From NCBI RefSeq assembly GCF_000172555.1, contig NZ_ABOX02000007.1, positions 146,979 to 210,978 on the forward strand: a stretch of 64,000 nucleotides of DNA. Direction: 5' to 3'. Source of the stretch: Pedosphaera parvula Ellin514 (GTDB taxonomy: Bacteria; Verrucomicrobiota; Verrucomicrobiia; Limisphaerales; Pedosphaeraceae). Positions 34,819 to 43,720 of the stretch are shown piece after piece. Position 1 is the stretch's first letter; each line of letters opens with the position of its first letter. Under the pieces are notes generated by a model. The model did not search any database. It was not told where the DNA came from and saw only the letters and a program-made list of their open reading frames with translations. The translations under genes and the position numbers were made by a program.

Positions 34819-35649
34819 ATGGTCCACTCTCATACTTTAGGAATAATTGCGGGGAACAGGTCGCTTCCGCTCATTTTTGCCCGCCAGGCCCGGAGCATGG
34901 GCATTAAGAAGCTGGTTGCTGTCGGATTTGAGAATGAGACCGATCCAAAACTAGCTGAACTGGTGGATGAGTTGATCTGGCTTAGGGTTGGTCAGCTCTC
35001 AAAAATGATTTCTGCCTTTACTGATCGGGGTGTTACGCAATGTGTGATGGTTGGGCAGATTTCACCCAAAAACCTTTTCGACTTGCGACCCGACTTGCGG
35101 GCGATGACGCTGCTCTTCAAATTGAAAGAGAAGAATGCGCACACGATATTTGGTGCAATCGCAAACGAGTTGAAGAAGGATGGGGTGGAGTTGATTGAAG
35201 CGATTCCCTGGCTTGAGCCATTAATGCCGGCCGGTGAGTTTCGACTCGGTCCGAAGTTGTCTTCCGATCAACAAGCAGACCTTGCGTTCGGCTACAAGAT
35301 TGCGAAGGAGATTTCACGTCTGGAAGTTGGGCAGATTGTGGTGGTGAAGAATGGAACGGTGTTGGCGGTGGAAGGCTTTGAAGGGACGGATAAATGTCTG
35401 GCGCGCGGCGGTGAACTGGCGGGTAAGGACGGCGGTGCCATCGCAGTCAAAGTAGCCAAGGAGAAGCATGATCTGCGATTTGATATTCCTTGCATTGGCC
35501 CACAGACATTGGAAACCTGCGTAGCGGCACGAGTTTCTGTGCTGGCTTTGGAGGCGGGAAGAACACTGCTCCTGGAACCGGAAGTTTGCGAACAGCTTGC
35601 CAGAAAGCATAAAATTACGCTTACTACCGTCTCTGAAACGAAAATTTGA
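34819..35649 (+). CDS. lpxI: UDP-2,3-diacylglucosamine diphosphatase LpxI
   Basis: 276 residues. LpxI hydrolyses UDP-2,3-diacylglucosamine to lipid X in lipid A synthesis, in Gram-negatives lacking LpxH. The N-terminal part has LGIIAGNRSLPLIFARQARSMG, then the FTDRGVTQCVMVGQISP segment. The C-terminal domain has VVVKNGTVLAVEGFEGTD, GGAIAVKVAK, DIPCIGPQTLETC and LALEAGRTLLLE, all family-typical. The frame is open from 34564, but ATG 34819 follows AGAAGGATAAGG and matches the family start. Supports an LPS-bearing outer membrane. A further gene follows after 41 bases. Confidence 0.9.
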   Translation: MVHSHTLGIIAGNRSLPLIFARQARSMGIKKLVAVGFENETDPKLAELVDELIWLRVGQLSKMISAFTDRGVTQCVMVGQISPKNLFDLRPDLRAMTLLFKLKEKNAHTIFGAIANELKKDGVELIEAIPWLEPLMPAGEFRLGPKLSSDQQADLAFGYKIAKEISRLEVGQIVVVKNGTVLAVEGFEGTDKCLARGGELAGKDGGAIAVKVAKEKHDLRFDIPCIGPQTLETCVAARVSVLALEAGRTLLLEPEVCEQLARKHKITLTTVSETKI

Positions 35650-35690
35650 GATTATGTCGGGAAATAGAATCTGAATTTAACAAAATTGCT

Positions 35691-36197
35691 ATGTTATCGT
35701 CTCACGAATTACTTGGGTTTATGTCACCCACTCTCGCAGCGGAGATCCTCTCCTATGCTTATGAAACCGACAAGCCGCTGTATCGGGCCATGCTGGGCGC
35801 TGTAGCAGAAGCGCGCAAGGTGCGCCCAGTCTTCCTGGAGCGTCAACCCCGGGCTCAACGTCACACCACCATGCTTTCCACGCTGACCCGTCCCGCCATG
35901 GAACCCGCTGCCGGAAATCTCATTCGGACCTGGCTGGTAAAAAAACAAAATCCCATGCTCGTGCAATACCTGGATGCGCTCGGGATTCCGCACAAGGAAG
36001 GTGTGGTGGATGATCTCCCCCCTGCCATGGACGATGAAAAGCTCAAGGCTGCAGTTGAGGGATTGTTATCCAAATTTCCTCATGAAGAGGTGGCAGTTTA
36101 CCTGCTCGCCTTTAACGAAATGAATGAAGCCAACTGGCCAAATTTGAAGGCCATGCTTGAAACTGATCCACGTCTTCAGCTAGGAGCACAAGCTTAG
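35691..36197 (+). CDS. Hypothetical protein, probably co-transcribed with lpxI
   Basis: 168 residues, all-helical looking, with no signal or membrane segment. It reads MLSSHELLGFMSPTLAAEILSYAYETDKPLYRAML and later YLDALGIPHKEGVVDDLPPAMDDEKLKAAVEGLL. The helical pattern and the EVAVYLLAFNEM / ANWPNLKAMLETDPRLQL end suggest a small helical bundle. I do not recognise a family; the impression is of a lineage-specific conserved protein. It starts 41 bases after lpxI in the same direction and is followed about 100 bases later by gnd. Confidence 0.7.
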   Translation: MLSSHELLGFMSPTLAAEILSYAYETDKPLYRAMLGAVAEARKVRPVFLERQPRAQRHTTMLSTLTRPAMEPAAGNLIRTWLVKKQNPMLVQYLDALGIPHKEGVVDDLPPAMDDEKLKAAVEGLLSKFPHEEVAVYLLAFNEMNEANWPNLKAMLETDPRLQLGAQA

Positions 36198-36295
36198 GCA
36201 GGTTTACCGACTCAGGTAAGAATTAGGCAGCGGTTGTAAAAACCACTGGCGCAGAGTAACTAGTTAGTAACGTATTTATCGAAGGAAAACACAAA

Positions 36296-37750
36296 ATGGA
36301 ACCTCAAGCGGATATTGCACTAATCGGGCTCGCAGTGATGGGGCAAAACCTCATCCTAAACATGAATGACCACGGTTATACAGTGGTCGCTTTTAATCGC
36401 ACCGTTTCCAAGGTGGATGAGTTCTTGAACAAGGAAGCCAAGGGAACCAAGGTCATCGGCGCGCATTCCATCCCGGAGATGGTTTCGCTACTCAAGCGTC
36501 CGCGTCGCGTGATGCTCATGGTAAAGGCAGGCCCTCCGGTTGATGAGTTCATTGAACAATTGATCCCTCATCTCGAACCGGGCGACATCATCATCGATGG
36601 CGGCAATTCCCTGTTCCAGGATACAATACGCCGGACCAAGTATGTCGAATCCAAAGGTCTGCTTTATATTGGCACCGGTGTTTCCGGTGGTGAAGAAGGG
36701 GCACGCAATGGTCCTTCCATTATGCCTGGCGGTTCACCGGCTGCCTGGCCACACGTGAAGGAAATTTTCCAGAGCATCGCTGCCAAGGTGGATGACGGCG
36801 TCCCATGCTGCGATTGGGTTGGCGAAAATGGCGCAGGTCACTATGTAAAAATGGTGCATAATGGCATCGAATACGGTGACATGGAATTAATTTGCGAGGC
36901 TTATCAGCTGATGAAGGATGGCCTCGGGATGACCGCTGATGAAATGAGCCAGGTTTTTGCCGAATGGAATAAAGGAGAACTGGACTCGTACCTGATCGAC
37001 ATCACCGCCAAAATCCTGGCCTTTAAAGACACTGATGGCCAGCCGTTGGTGGATAATATCCAGGATACTGCCGGCCAGAAGGGAACGGGCAAATGGACCG
37101 TGATTTCTTCGATGGATATGGGCATACCCATCACGTTGATCGCTGAGGCGGTTTATTCCCGCAGTGTTTCGGCATTGAAGGAGGAACGAGTGGCCGCCGC
37201 CAAGAAATTGAAGGGACCGCGGCCCAAGATCAGCACAGACCGCGCAAAATTCATTGAGGACATCCGTCGCGCGTTGTATGCCTCAAAAATCATTTCGTAC
37301 ACCCAAGGCTACATGTTGATGCGCGCAGCGGCGAAGGAGTACAAGTGGAATCTCAACTATGGCGGCATTGCCCTGATGTGGCGCGGTGGGTGCATCATCC
37401 GCAGCCGGTTCCTGGGCAAAATCAAGGAAGCTTACGACGCGAATCCAAAGCTTACGAACCTCCTGCTCGACAAATTCTTCAAGGGCGCCATCAAGGAATC
37501 GCAACGCTCCTGGCGTAATGTTGTCGCCATCGCAGCCAAGAAGGGCATCCCGACGCCGGCGTTCTCAACTGCGCTTAACTTTTACGATGCCTACAGATCG
37601 GCCCGGTTGCCGGCAAACCTGTTGCAAGCCCAACGCGATTACTTCGGCGCGCACACCTATGAGCGCATCGACAAACCCCGTGGCGAATTCTTTCATACCA
37701 ATTGGACAGGTCATGGCGGAGATGTTGCCTCCGGCAGTTACAACGCGTAA
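36296..37750 (+). CDS. gnd: 6-phosphogluconate dehydrogenase, decarboxylating
   Basis: 484 residues, full-length long-form enzyme of the oxidative pentose phosphate pathway (6-phosphogluconate to ribulose 5-phosphate, CO2 and NADPH). NADP-binding IGLAVMGQNLILNMNDHGY and AFNRTVSK lie at the start, then IIDGGNSLFQDT, VSGGEEGARNGPSIMPGG (substrate loop), and VGENGAGHYVKMVHNGIEYGDMELI with the catalytic Lys. The C-terminal domain includes DTAGQKGTGKWT, WRGGCIIRSRFL and FHTNWTG. A GAAGGA ribosome site precedes the ATG. A hairpin terminator follows. Confidence 0.97.
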   Translation: MEPQADIALIGLAVMGQNLILNMNDHGYTVVAFNRTVSKVDEFLNKEAKGTKVIGAHSIPEMVSLLKRPRRVMLMVKAGPPVDEFIEQLIPHLEPGDIIIDGGNSLFQDTIRRTKYVESKGLLYIGTGVSGGEEGARNGPSIMPGGSPAAWPHVKEIFQSIAAKVDDGVPCCDWVGENGAGHYVKMVHNGIEYGDMELICEAYQLMKDGLGMTADEMSQVFAEWNKGELDSYLIDITAKILAFKDTDGQPLVDNIQDTAGQKGTGKWTVISSMDMGIPITLIAEAVYSRSVSALKEERVAAAKKLKGPRPKISTDRAKFIEDIRRALYASKIISYTQGYMLMRAAAKEYKWNLNYGGIALMWRGGCIIRSRFLGKIKEAYDANPKLTNLLLDKFFKGAIKESQRSWRNVVAIAAKKGIPTPAFSTALNFYDAYRSARLPANLLQAQRDYFGAHTYERIDKPRGEFFHTNWTGHGGDVASGSYNA

Positions 37751-37764
37751 GAATTGAATCATGT

Positions 37765-37799
37765 GGCGGGTGGAAGGGATTTGAACCTCTTCCGCCCGC
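37765..37799 (+). terminator. Rho-independent terminator after gnd
   Basis: GCGGGTGGAAG (37765-37775) pairs with CTTCCGCCCGC (37789-37799) with one G-T pair, a 13-base loop and then TTTTC. It starts 14 bases after the gnd stop. Confidence 0.75.
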
Positions 37800-37836
37800 T
37801 TTTCTGTTCACGTCAGAATCAACCAAAATTTAAAGT

Positions 37837-38721
37837 ATGAGCGACCCGGCACAGGTTTTAAAAGATTTCAAACCAACCAAAGAATTTTTCATCGGCATTG
37901 ACTCTGATGGGTGCATCTTCGACTCGATGGAAATCAAGCATAAGGAATGTTTCGTGCCGATGTTTATCAAACATTTCAACCTGCAGGCGGTGAGCAAGTA
38001 TGCGCGCGAGACCTGGGAGTTTGTAAATCTGTATTCCAAAACCCGTGGGGCAAATCGTTTCCCTGCCCTCTCCCGTGCCTTGAATCTTTTAAGGGAGCGC
38101 CCGGAAGTCATTGCCCGTGGAGTTAAGATTCCCGATACGAAAGCGCTGGATGAATGGATTGCGCGCGAGTCCAAATTGGGCAATGCCACGCTGGCTGCCG
38201 AGGTGAAAAATGGCAATACCGGGCTGGCCCAGGTCAAGGCATGGTCCGATGCGGTGAATGCCTGCATTGATGATATTGTTCATGGTGTCCCCCCTTTTCC
38301 ATGCGTTCGTGAAAGTTTGGAGAAGATCAGCCAAAAGGCCGATTCCATGGTAATCTCACAAACTCCGACTCCAGCACTCGAACGGGAATGGGCTGAGCAC
38401 GGGCTTCGAAACTTTGTGAAAATTATTGCCGGCCAGGAAATGGGAACGAAGACGGAACATCTGAAGTTTGCTGCCGATGATAAATACGTGCCCACCAAAA
38501 TCCTGATGATTGGTGATGCACCCGGCGATTACAAGGCTGCCAAAGCGAATCACGCATTATTTTATCCGATTACTCCAGGACGCGAGGAGCAGTCATGGAA
38601 ACGCTTTCAGGATGAAGCTTTGGACCGTTTCTTCGCAGGAACTTATGCTGGTGATTACGAGGCCAAACTTGTAAAAGAGTTTGATGCCAGCCTTCCAGAG
38701 AAGCCGACCTGGCAAGTGTAA
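37837..38721 (+). CDS. HAD superfamily hydrolase
   Basis: 294 residues. The HAD nucleophile motif is FIGIDSDGCIFDS, motif II is at MVISQTPTPAL (Ser/Thr after a hydrophobic strand), and motifs III/IV are K...ILMIGDAPGDYKAAKAN. A large helical cap lies between motifs I and II (about 35-160; ETWEFVNLYSKTRGANRFPALSRAL). The substrate cannot be told; the cap and the WEFVNLYSKTRGANRF stretch suggest a phosphatase for a phosphosugar or nucleotide. It lies behind the gnd terminator and so probably has its own promoter in the short gap. Confidence 0.8.
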   Translation: MSDPAQVLKDFKPTKEFFIGIDSDGCIFDSMEIKHKECFVPMFIKHFNLQAVSKYARETWEFVNLYSKTRGANRFPALSRALNLLRERPEVIARGVKIPDTKALDEWIARESKLGNATLAAEVKNGNTGLAQVKAWSDAVNACIDDIVHGVPPFPCVRESLEKISQKADSMVISQTPTPALEREWAEHGLRNFVKIIAGQEMGTKTEHLKFAADDKYVPTKILMIGDAPGDYKAAKANHALFYPITPGREEQSWKRFQDEALDRFFAGTYAGDYEAKLVKEFDASLPEKPTWQV

Positions 38722-38790
38722 AATTCGTTTGTTCGCAAGAGTGTAACGATTGACCGGATGGCATTTTATTCCTAGCTTCTGGTCAATTAT

Positions 38791-39301
38791 TTGAACTCAG
38801 ACTTCCTTTTGGGAGCGAAGGGAAGTGATCCGGCAGAAAAGAATATCCCGTCAGAAGCTTTTCATCTCGGGTATATAAAGGCTTTCGATGGTGTTCGGGG
38901 TGTTGCCATCCTTCTTGTGCTGGCCTTCCTTGCTGAATTAACCGGTGATTATACCGGTTTCATAGGCGTCGACCTGTTTTCGTCCTCAGCGGTTTTTAAA
39001 TCACTTCATTCTGGAACTTGTCACCTCCACGACAGGTTTGTTCCGGTGGATATTGCAAATACCGGCATTGGTATTTGCAGGCAGAATCTCCTATGGGTTG
39101 TATTTATGCCACTACCCTGTATTTCTTCTGCTCAAAGATCATAGCGTAGCCGGATGGCAGTATGTTTCGATTCCCATAGTCCTCGCCATAACCCTGGCCT
39201 TATACTATTTGGTGGAATTACCCTGCTTGAAATTAAAACGCAGATTTACAGTAGCGAAAAAGCACAACTCGAAACTGACTCCGGTTATAAGCAAGAGTTA
39301 G
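38791..39301 (+). pseudogene. Acyltransferase 3 (OafA/YrhL-type) remnant with internal deletion
   Basis: The first part reads GYIKAFDGVRGVAILLVLAFLAEL and GFIGVDLF, the N-terminus of membrane acyltransferase 3 proteins (here the usual His after LAF is missing). The last part, in a different frame, reads LVFAGRISYGLYLCHYPVFLLL followed by a hydrophobic helix, VELPCLKLK, the C-terminus of the same family. About 250 residues between are gone and the frames do not match. So this is a decayed gene with a large deletion. Normal members are 350-400 residues. Confidence 0.8.
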
Positions 39302-39359
39302 CCGGGCTGAAATGACGTTGTTGACTCTCTCGAAAAGGACGTGCTTTTGAACTGCACCC

Positions 39360-40490
39360 TCAAGTCTTCATACTGTCCGGATCAAGTCCCACACTTTTAC
39401 ACCAATCACAATAAGCAAAAGGAGAAATTTCCGAAGGTTTAATCTCACTCCGACCACCCCAGAAGACGTTTGTGTAGCTTACAGGAATACCCACTTCTTT
39501 CAGATGCTTATCAATGGCCGCTTTGTGCGCCAGCACCAGATCCTTATCCGTTCCATGAGCCACGCCCATGATATTGACATTGCGGAATTCCGGCCCGCCC
39601 TCCCGCCAATAAGCGTGGGTCATGATGTGATGTCGGCCCACCTGGCGACCGGTTTCTATTTCCCTGCCAGCTGGAACGGCCCAATGGAACAAGGCATTAA
39701 AGCGAGTCACCCGTTCCCCGTCCTGCAAGGGTTTCACGTGTTCGAGGAAAGTAGAGAACCGGCCAATGATCTTCCTCTTGTTCAGGTCTTCGGCAATCGC
39801 GTGGAACTTTTCCAGTGAGACGTCGGCTTCTTCAGCCCTCGCATCCCAAATGTTTTCCCGAATCTCTTCAGGCCGGAACTCCCGCTTCAAAGCGGTCAAA
39901 ATCTTCCACTCCTCATCGTTGAGATTGACGACCTGCACTTCTGTCACCTCCGCCAATTCTTCGCTTTTGCTGCCCGGCTCCATGCCGCGACGACGGGTAT
40001 GCCCCACCCCAAGCGCAAACAGGCGTTTGGCCGGCATCAGACGAAAGTGTTCCGCGCCAGTTTGCTTTGCCAAAAATTCGCAATGTTTCGTCATCGAATA
40101 TCCCTGCGGAACTTTCAGGGTGGTCCAGAGCTTGTAATTCGATCCGGGTGTGGCGGCATCGGTGGAACGAGTGACGACATGGCCCGAAAATGGATCCTGC
40201 TGGAACATGTAATCAAAAGCAGCGTCCAATTTGCCTTGGGGAACCTGCCAGGCAATAAGGGAGCCTTGCGCAAGATTGGTGGCGAGCAAGGTTTGACGCA
40301 CGCGCCTAATCGTGCCGGCGGCGACCATGGCTTGAATCCGTTCGATCACAATGGGGAGTTCGACGCCGGAGAGCCGGGAGATTTCGCCCAAAGGATTCCG
40401 CTGAAAGCCTTGAATTCGGTCTTCCGACACGGCCAGAATCCTGGCGTTAATCGGGTCAGTAAAATTAACGGGCACGGTCGATAGATTCAT
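39360..40490 (-). CDS. Lrp/AsnC-fold fusion resembling siroheme decarboxylase (AhbA+AhbB-like)
   Basis: 376 residues made of two related halves. Each half has a winged-helix part (ISRLSGVELPIVIERIQAMVAAGTIRRV; then EEWKILTALKREFRPEEI...LNKRKIIGRF) and a following beta-alpha-beta domain. The second half has THAYWREGGPEFRNVNIMGVAHGTDKD, which corresponds to the AhbB-type segment with a conserved His. Siroheme decarboxylases make didecarboxysiroheme for heme d1 or archaeal-type heme synthesis. Here the host also has ChdC, so the protein could instead be a heme-responsive regulator or have another tetrapyrrole substrate. A CDWC pair near the C-terminus is unusual. It stands alone; ordinary Lrp regulators are about 150 residues. 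Confidence 0.6.
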   Translation of the reverse strand: MNLSTVPVNFTDPINARILAVSEDRIQGFQRNPLGEISRLSGVELPIVIERIQAMVAAGTIRRVRQTLLATNLAQGSLIAWQVPQGKLDAAFDYMFQQDPFSGHVVTRSTDAATPGSNYKLWTTLKVPQGYSMTKHCEFLAKQTGAEHFRLMPAKRLFALGVGHTRRRGMEPGSKSEELAEVTEVQVVNLNDEEWKILTALKREFRPEEIRENIWDARAEEADVSLEKFHAIAEDLNKRKIIGRFSTFLEHVKPLQDGERVTRFNALFHWAVPAGREIETGRQVGRHHIMTHAYWREGGPEFRNVNIMGVAHGTDKDLVLAHKAAIDKHLKEVGIPVSYTNVFWGGRSEIKPSEISPFAYCDWCKSVGLDPDSMKT

Positions 40491-40638
40491 CAGTGACTAG
40501 AGTAAGCTAACTCGGTTTCCGAGTCGAACATTCTTGGGTAAATACCGCTAAATGACAATCTTTTCATTTGTGATTCATGCAAGGTTCACGAGATTCTGGT
40601 GAGATGATGAAGGTCCTGAAACCAAAAAAATTAAAACT

Positions 40639-41043
40639 ATGAAATCAAAACAGATTATTTGCTCCACACTTATCATTACCGCCCTCCTCGGCACTGGACT
40701 AAACCGCGCCCTGGCCGCTGATGATGCCAAGTTGCTCGCCAAGGCCAAGATCACCAAGGAACAGGCTGAAAAGACAGCTTTGGAAAAGGTCCCCGGCGGC
40801 ACCATCAAGGAAGGCGAACTCGAGGAAGAAAAAGGCAAGCTGATCTGGTCTTTTGACATTTCCAAGGAAGGCACCAAGAACATCACTGAAGTGAATGTGG
40901 ACGCCATGACTGGTGCCGTTATCGCAGTCGACGTGGAAACACCAAAGGACGAAGCAAAAGAAGCCAAGGAAGAGGCCAAGGAAAAGAAAGGCAAGAAGGC
41001 CGAGAAGGATGATGATGACGATAAGAAGGAAGAGAAGAAGTAA
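40639..41043 (+). CDS. Secreted PepSY domain protein with charged C-terminal tail
   Basis: 134 residues. Signal peptide (QIICSTLIITALLGTGLNRALAA), one PepSY domain (about 35-98; ITKEQAEKTALEKVPGGTIKEGELEEEKGKLIWSFDI, then VDAMTGAVIAVD), and a Lys/Glu/Asp-rich tail (KEAKEEAKEKKGKKAEKDDDDD) probably disordered. PepSY domains are thought to inhibit peptidases or sense periplasmic conditions and are often next to two-component systems. One such pair lies 0.9 kb downstream on the same strand. Confidence 0.88.
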   Translation: MKSKQIICSTLIITALLGTGLNRALAADDAKLLAKAKITKEQAEKTALEKVPGGTIKEGELEEEKGKLIWSFDISKEGTKNITEVNVDAMTGAVIAVDVETPKDEAKEAKEEAKEKKGKKAEKDDDDDKKEEKK

Positions 41044-41119
41044 ATCATCTCCCACATTTTCGAACCGGTGCCTGTTGTTCGACGGCAGGCACCGTTCCAC
41101 ATACAAACAAACCTTTAAT

Positions 41120-41824
41120 ATGAAATCTGGAACCAAGGCATTAAGTTTGTTTTCGTTGCTGATCGTGGGTGCGATTGCAAACCCTTCACTTCACGCAGCG
41201 GAGTGGAAGGAAAATCTAAAAGCTGAAGACACTTCATTCTCTTCCACCGGACGGAATCCATTTTGGGTTCTGGAGCCGGGCTACCAACTCGTGTTGGATG
41301 GAAAGGAAGATAAAAAGTCGGTTCATCTGACCATTACAGTATTGGAGGAAACCAAGAAGGTGGACAATGTAGAAACACGAGTCGTCGAAGAACGCGAAAC
41401 CGAAAACGGCCAACTCGTGGAAGTGGCCCGTAACTACTTTGCCCTAGGCAATCAAACACACACTCTTTATTACTTCGGCGAAGATGTTGACATGTATAAG
41501 AATGGGAAACTGGCCAACCACGAAGGCTCGTGGCTTTCGGGAATTGATGGCGCGAAGTATGGCATAATGATTCCCGGAACCGCCAAGTCTGGAGACAAGT
41601 ATTATCAGGAAAATGCTCCTGGAAAAGCAATGGATCGCGGAGAAAACCTGAGCATGGATACAACCGTCAAGACTCCGGCAGGCGACTTCAAGGGTTGTCT
41701 AAAAGTGAGGGAGACATCGCCTTTGGAGAAAGATACCGTTGAGCAAAAGATTTACGCGCCCGACATTGGCATTGTTCAGGACGACACCTTGAAACTGGTG
41801 AGCCACGGCTTCGTTAAAAAGTAA
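41120..41824 (+). CDS. Hypothetical secreted protein
   Basis: 234 residues. Signal peptide (KALSLFSLLIVGAIANPSLHA), then a beta-rich domain beginning NPFWVLEPGYQLVLDGKED and VHLTITVLEETKKVDNVETRVVEERE. It ends in KTPAGDFKGCLKVRETSPLEKDTVEQKIYAPDIGIVQDDTLKLVSHG. This last pattern (a KxYAPxIGxVxDxxLxLV end) is common to secreted beta proteins of unknown role in this phylum. It lies 76 bases downstream of the PepSY gene and 80 bases upstream of the response regulator. The whole set may be one operon or a regulated target unit. Confidence 0.72.
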   Translation: MKSGTKALSLFSLLIVGAIANPSLHAAEWKENLKAEDTSFSSTGRNPFWVLEPGYQLVLDGKEDKKSVHLTITVLEETKKVDNVETRVVEERETENGQLVEVARNYFALGNQTHTLYYFGEDVDMYKNGKLANHEGSWLSGIDGAKYGIMIPGTAKSGDKYYQENAPGKAMDRGENLSMDTTVKTPAGDFKGCLKVRETSPLEKDTVEQKIYAPDIGIVQDDTLKLVSHGFVKK

Positions 41825-41904
41825 CGATGAATCCGGTCGAGAATCTTGACGAGCTCTTCAGACCAGTTGTTGGCAAAGGCCATTAATATGTTACAACTAC
41901 GCTG

Positions 41905-42579
41905 ATGCGCATACTGGTTGTTGAAGATGAGAAGAAGACCGCCTCGTTTATTCGCAAGGCGCTCCAGGCGGAGAGTTTCGCCGTTGATGTCTCTCATGAC
42001 GGCACAGAAGCCCTCTTACTCGCTTCCAACACCCCCTTCGATGCCATCGTCCTCGACATCATGCTGCCGGGTCGTGATGGACTAAGCGTATTGCGTCAGT
42101 TGCGTCAGCAAAAGAATCAGACCCCGGTGCTGTTGCTCTCAGCTCGTGGTGAAGTGAACGAAAGGGTCGAGGGATTGAATGCCGGCGCTGATGATTACCT
42201 GCCCAAACCATTTGCCCTGGCCGAGCTTATCGCTCGCGTACGCTCTATCGGGCGCCGGTCGAATGAGCCAAAGTCGGTTCTACTCCAGGTTGCTGATCTG
42301 ACGCTGGATACGATCACGCGCCAGGCGCAACGCGGGGGAACCAGCTTTGAACTAACGACCCGGGAATATCGACTGCTTGAGTTTCTCATGCGCACGCCGG
42401 GTCGCATTTGCGGAAGAATGGCTATTTTGGAAAAAGTTTGGGATTACGACTTTGATCCGGGCACAAACCTGGTGGACGTGTATATCAAGCGACTTCGAGA
42501 AAAAGTTGACGAAGGATTCGAACCCAAGTTGCTGCACACTGTCCGTAACGTTGGATATGTCATGAAGGAGCAGTCATGA
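41905..42579 (+). CDS. OmpR/PhoB-family response regulator
   Basis: 224 residues. Receiver (1-115): VVEDEKKTA, acceptor Asp in AIVLDIMLPGRDG, switch Ser in LLLSARG, Lys in YLPKPFALAEL. DNA-binding winged helix (130-222): FELTTREYRLLEFLMRTPG, then VDVYIKRLREKVD and TVRNVGYVM. Closest in style to CusR/CopR-type regulators. The stop overlaps the kinase start (ATGA), so they form a pair. Likely targets are the upstream PepSY and secreted genes or a metal/envelope regulon, by analogy only. Confidence 0.95.
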   Translation: MRILVVEDEKKTASFIRKALQAESFAVDVSHDGTEALLLASNTPFDAIVLDIMLPGRDGLSVLRQLRQQKNQTPVLLLSARGEVNERVEGLNAGADDYLPKPFALAELIARVRSIGRRSNEPKSVLLQVADLTLDTITRQAQRGGTSFELTTREYRLLEFLMRTPGRICGRMAILEKVWDYDFDPGTNLVDVYIKRLREKVDEGFEPKLLHTVRNVGYVMKEQS

Positions 42580-43643
42580 CCATTCGCAACCGGCTCACGC
42601 TGTGGTACGCCAGCATCCTTTTTGCCTCCACTTTCCTGATCACTGCCCTGGCTTATCGTGAGTTGTCGGCAGAACGCGCTGAATCCAGAGGAGGATCCAA
42701 CAGAGAAGCTGCTGAGGAAGACGGTCCGGAGGATGTCGTAAGCATCGCGCTTTGGTGCGGAATCCCGGCGGCCGTTGTAGGCTTGGCTGGTGGTTGGTGG
42801 TTGATGCGAAAGGCAATGAATCCCGTTGTAAAACTCACGGAAGCAGCCTCCAAGGTTCACGAAAGCAACCTGCATGAAAAAATCGCCCGATCCGGAAACG
42901 GCGATGAACTGGACAAACTGACCGAAGTATTCAATGCCATGACGGCCAGATTGGACCAGTCGTTCAATCGCATACGCGAATTTACCCTCCATGCCTCGCA
43001 CGAATTAAAAACGCCGCTGACGGTGATGCATGGCGAACTGGAAACTGCACTTCGGGAGGGAACCGATGCAGGGAACAAGGAGCGTATTGTCAGCCAGTTG
43101 GATGAAATTCAGCGACTTACGAAAATTGTAGACGGGTTATCTCTGCTTACCAAGGCGGATGCCGGGTTGATCACCCTGAAACGAGAGAAGGTCCGTTTAA
43201 GCGATCTCGTGAAGGATTGTTACGAAGACGCACAAATTCTGGCGCAATCCACAAAAGTACAAATTGAGTTAAAAAGCTGTGATGAGGCACTGGTATTGGG
43301 AGATCGACATCGGCTCCGCCAGTTGTTACTCAACCTCACAGACAACGCCATCAAATATAATCAGGAGAATGGCAGCGTGGCCATCGAACTACGAGCCGAG
43401 GCGGGCGAAGCCCGGTTGAAAATATCCAACACCGGCCCGGGCATTTTTCCGGAGATGTTGCCGCGGGTATTCGACCGCTTTTTTCGCTGTGATGCAGCGC
43501 ATAATAGCGCGGTGGAAGGATGCGGACTTGGGCTCAGTATAGCTCAATGGATTGTTACGGCGCATGGAGGCAGGATAGAAATGATCTCCGCACCCAAGGC
43601 GATTACTACGGTTATGGTCACCCTCCCCCTGCATCAGGCATAG
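42576..43643 (+). CDS. HAMP-containing sensor histidine kinase
   Basis: 355 residues, shorter than many in its class. First membrane helix (LWYASILFASTFLITALAY, about 8-27), a short periplasmic loop (only ~25 residues, with RESR-type charges), second helix (IALWCGIPAAVVGLAGGWWLM, about 50-70), HAMP, then HisKA with the phospho-His in HASHELKTPLTVMHGELE, and HATPase with NLTDNAIKYNQ, NTGPGI and GCGLGLSIAQW. The tiny sensory loop suggests signal detection in the membrane or through a partner, possibly the PepSY protein. Cognate to the preceding regulator. Confidence 0.94.
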   Translation: MTIRNRLTLWYASILFASTFLITALAYRELSAERAESRGGSNREAAEEDGPEDVVSIALWCGIPAAVVGLAGGWWLMRKAMNPVVKLTEAASKVHESNLHEKIARSGNGDELDKLTEVFNAMTARLDQSFNRIREFTLHASHELKTPLTVMHGELETALREGTDAGNKERIVSQLDEIQRLTKIVDGLSLLTKADAGLITLKREKVRLSDLVKDCYEDAQILAQSTKVQIELKSCDEALVLGDRHRLRQLLLNLTDNAIKYNQENGSVAIELRAEAGEARLKISNTGPGIFPEMLPRVFDRFFRCDAAHNSAVEGCGLGLSIAQWIVTAHGGRIEMISAPKAITTVMVTLPLHQA

Positions 43644-43720
43644 AAGCGTATCGCTCTCGAACAGTTTACTGGTGACTGGCTATCCTTGAATTAGCGCGAT
43701 CAATCCCTATAGTAGCGACA

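Noticed and set aside
37762..37799. On the minus strand this resembles a tRNA 3' end (GGTTCAAATCCC...CCGCCA)
   Set aside because: No D-arm, anticodon arm or acceptor partner lies upstream; the stretch forms a clear terminator hairpin after gnd.
40699..41136. Minus-strand frame, hydrophobic, opposite the PepSY gene
   Set aside because: The hydrophobicity mirrors the Lys/Glu-rich plus-strand coding; the plus strand has a signal peptide and PepSY domain.
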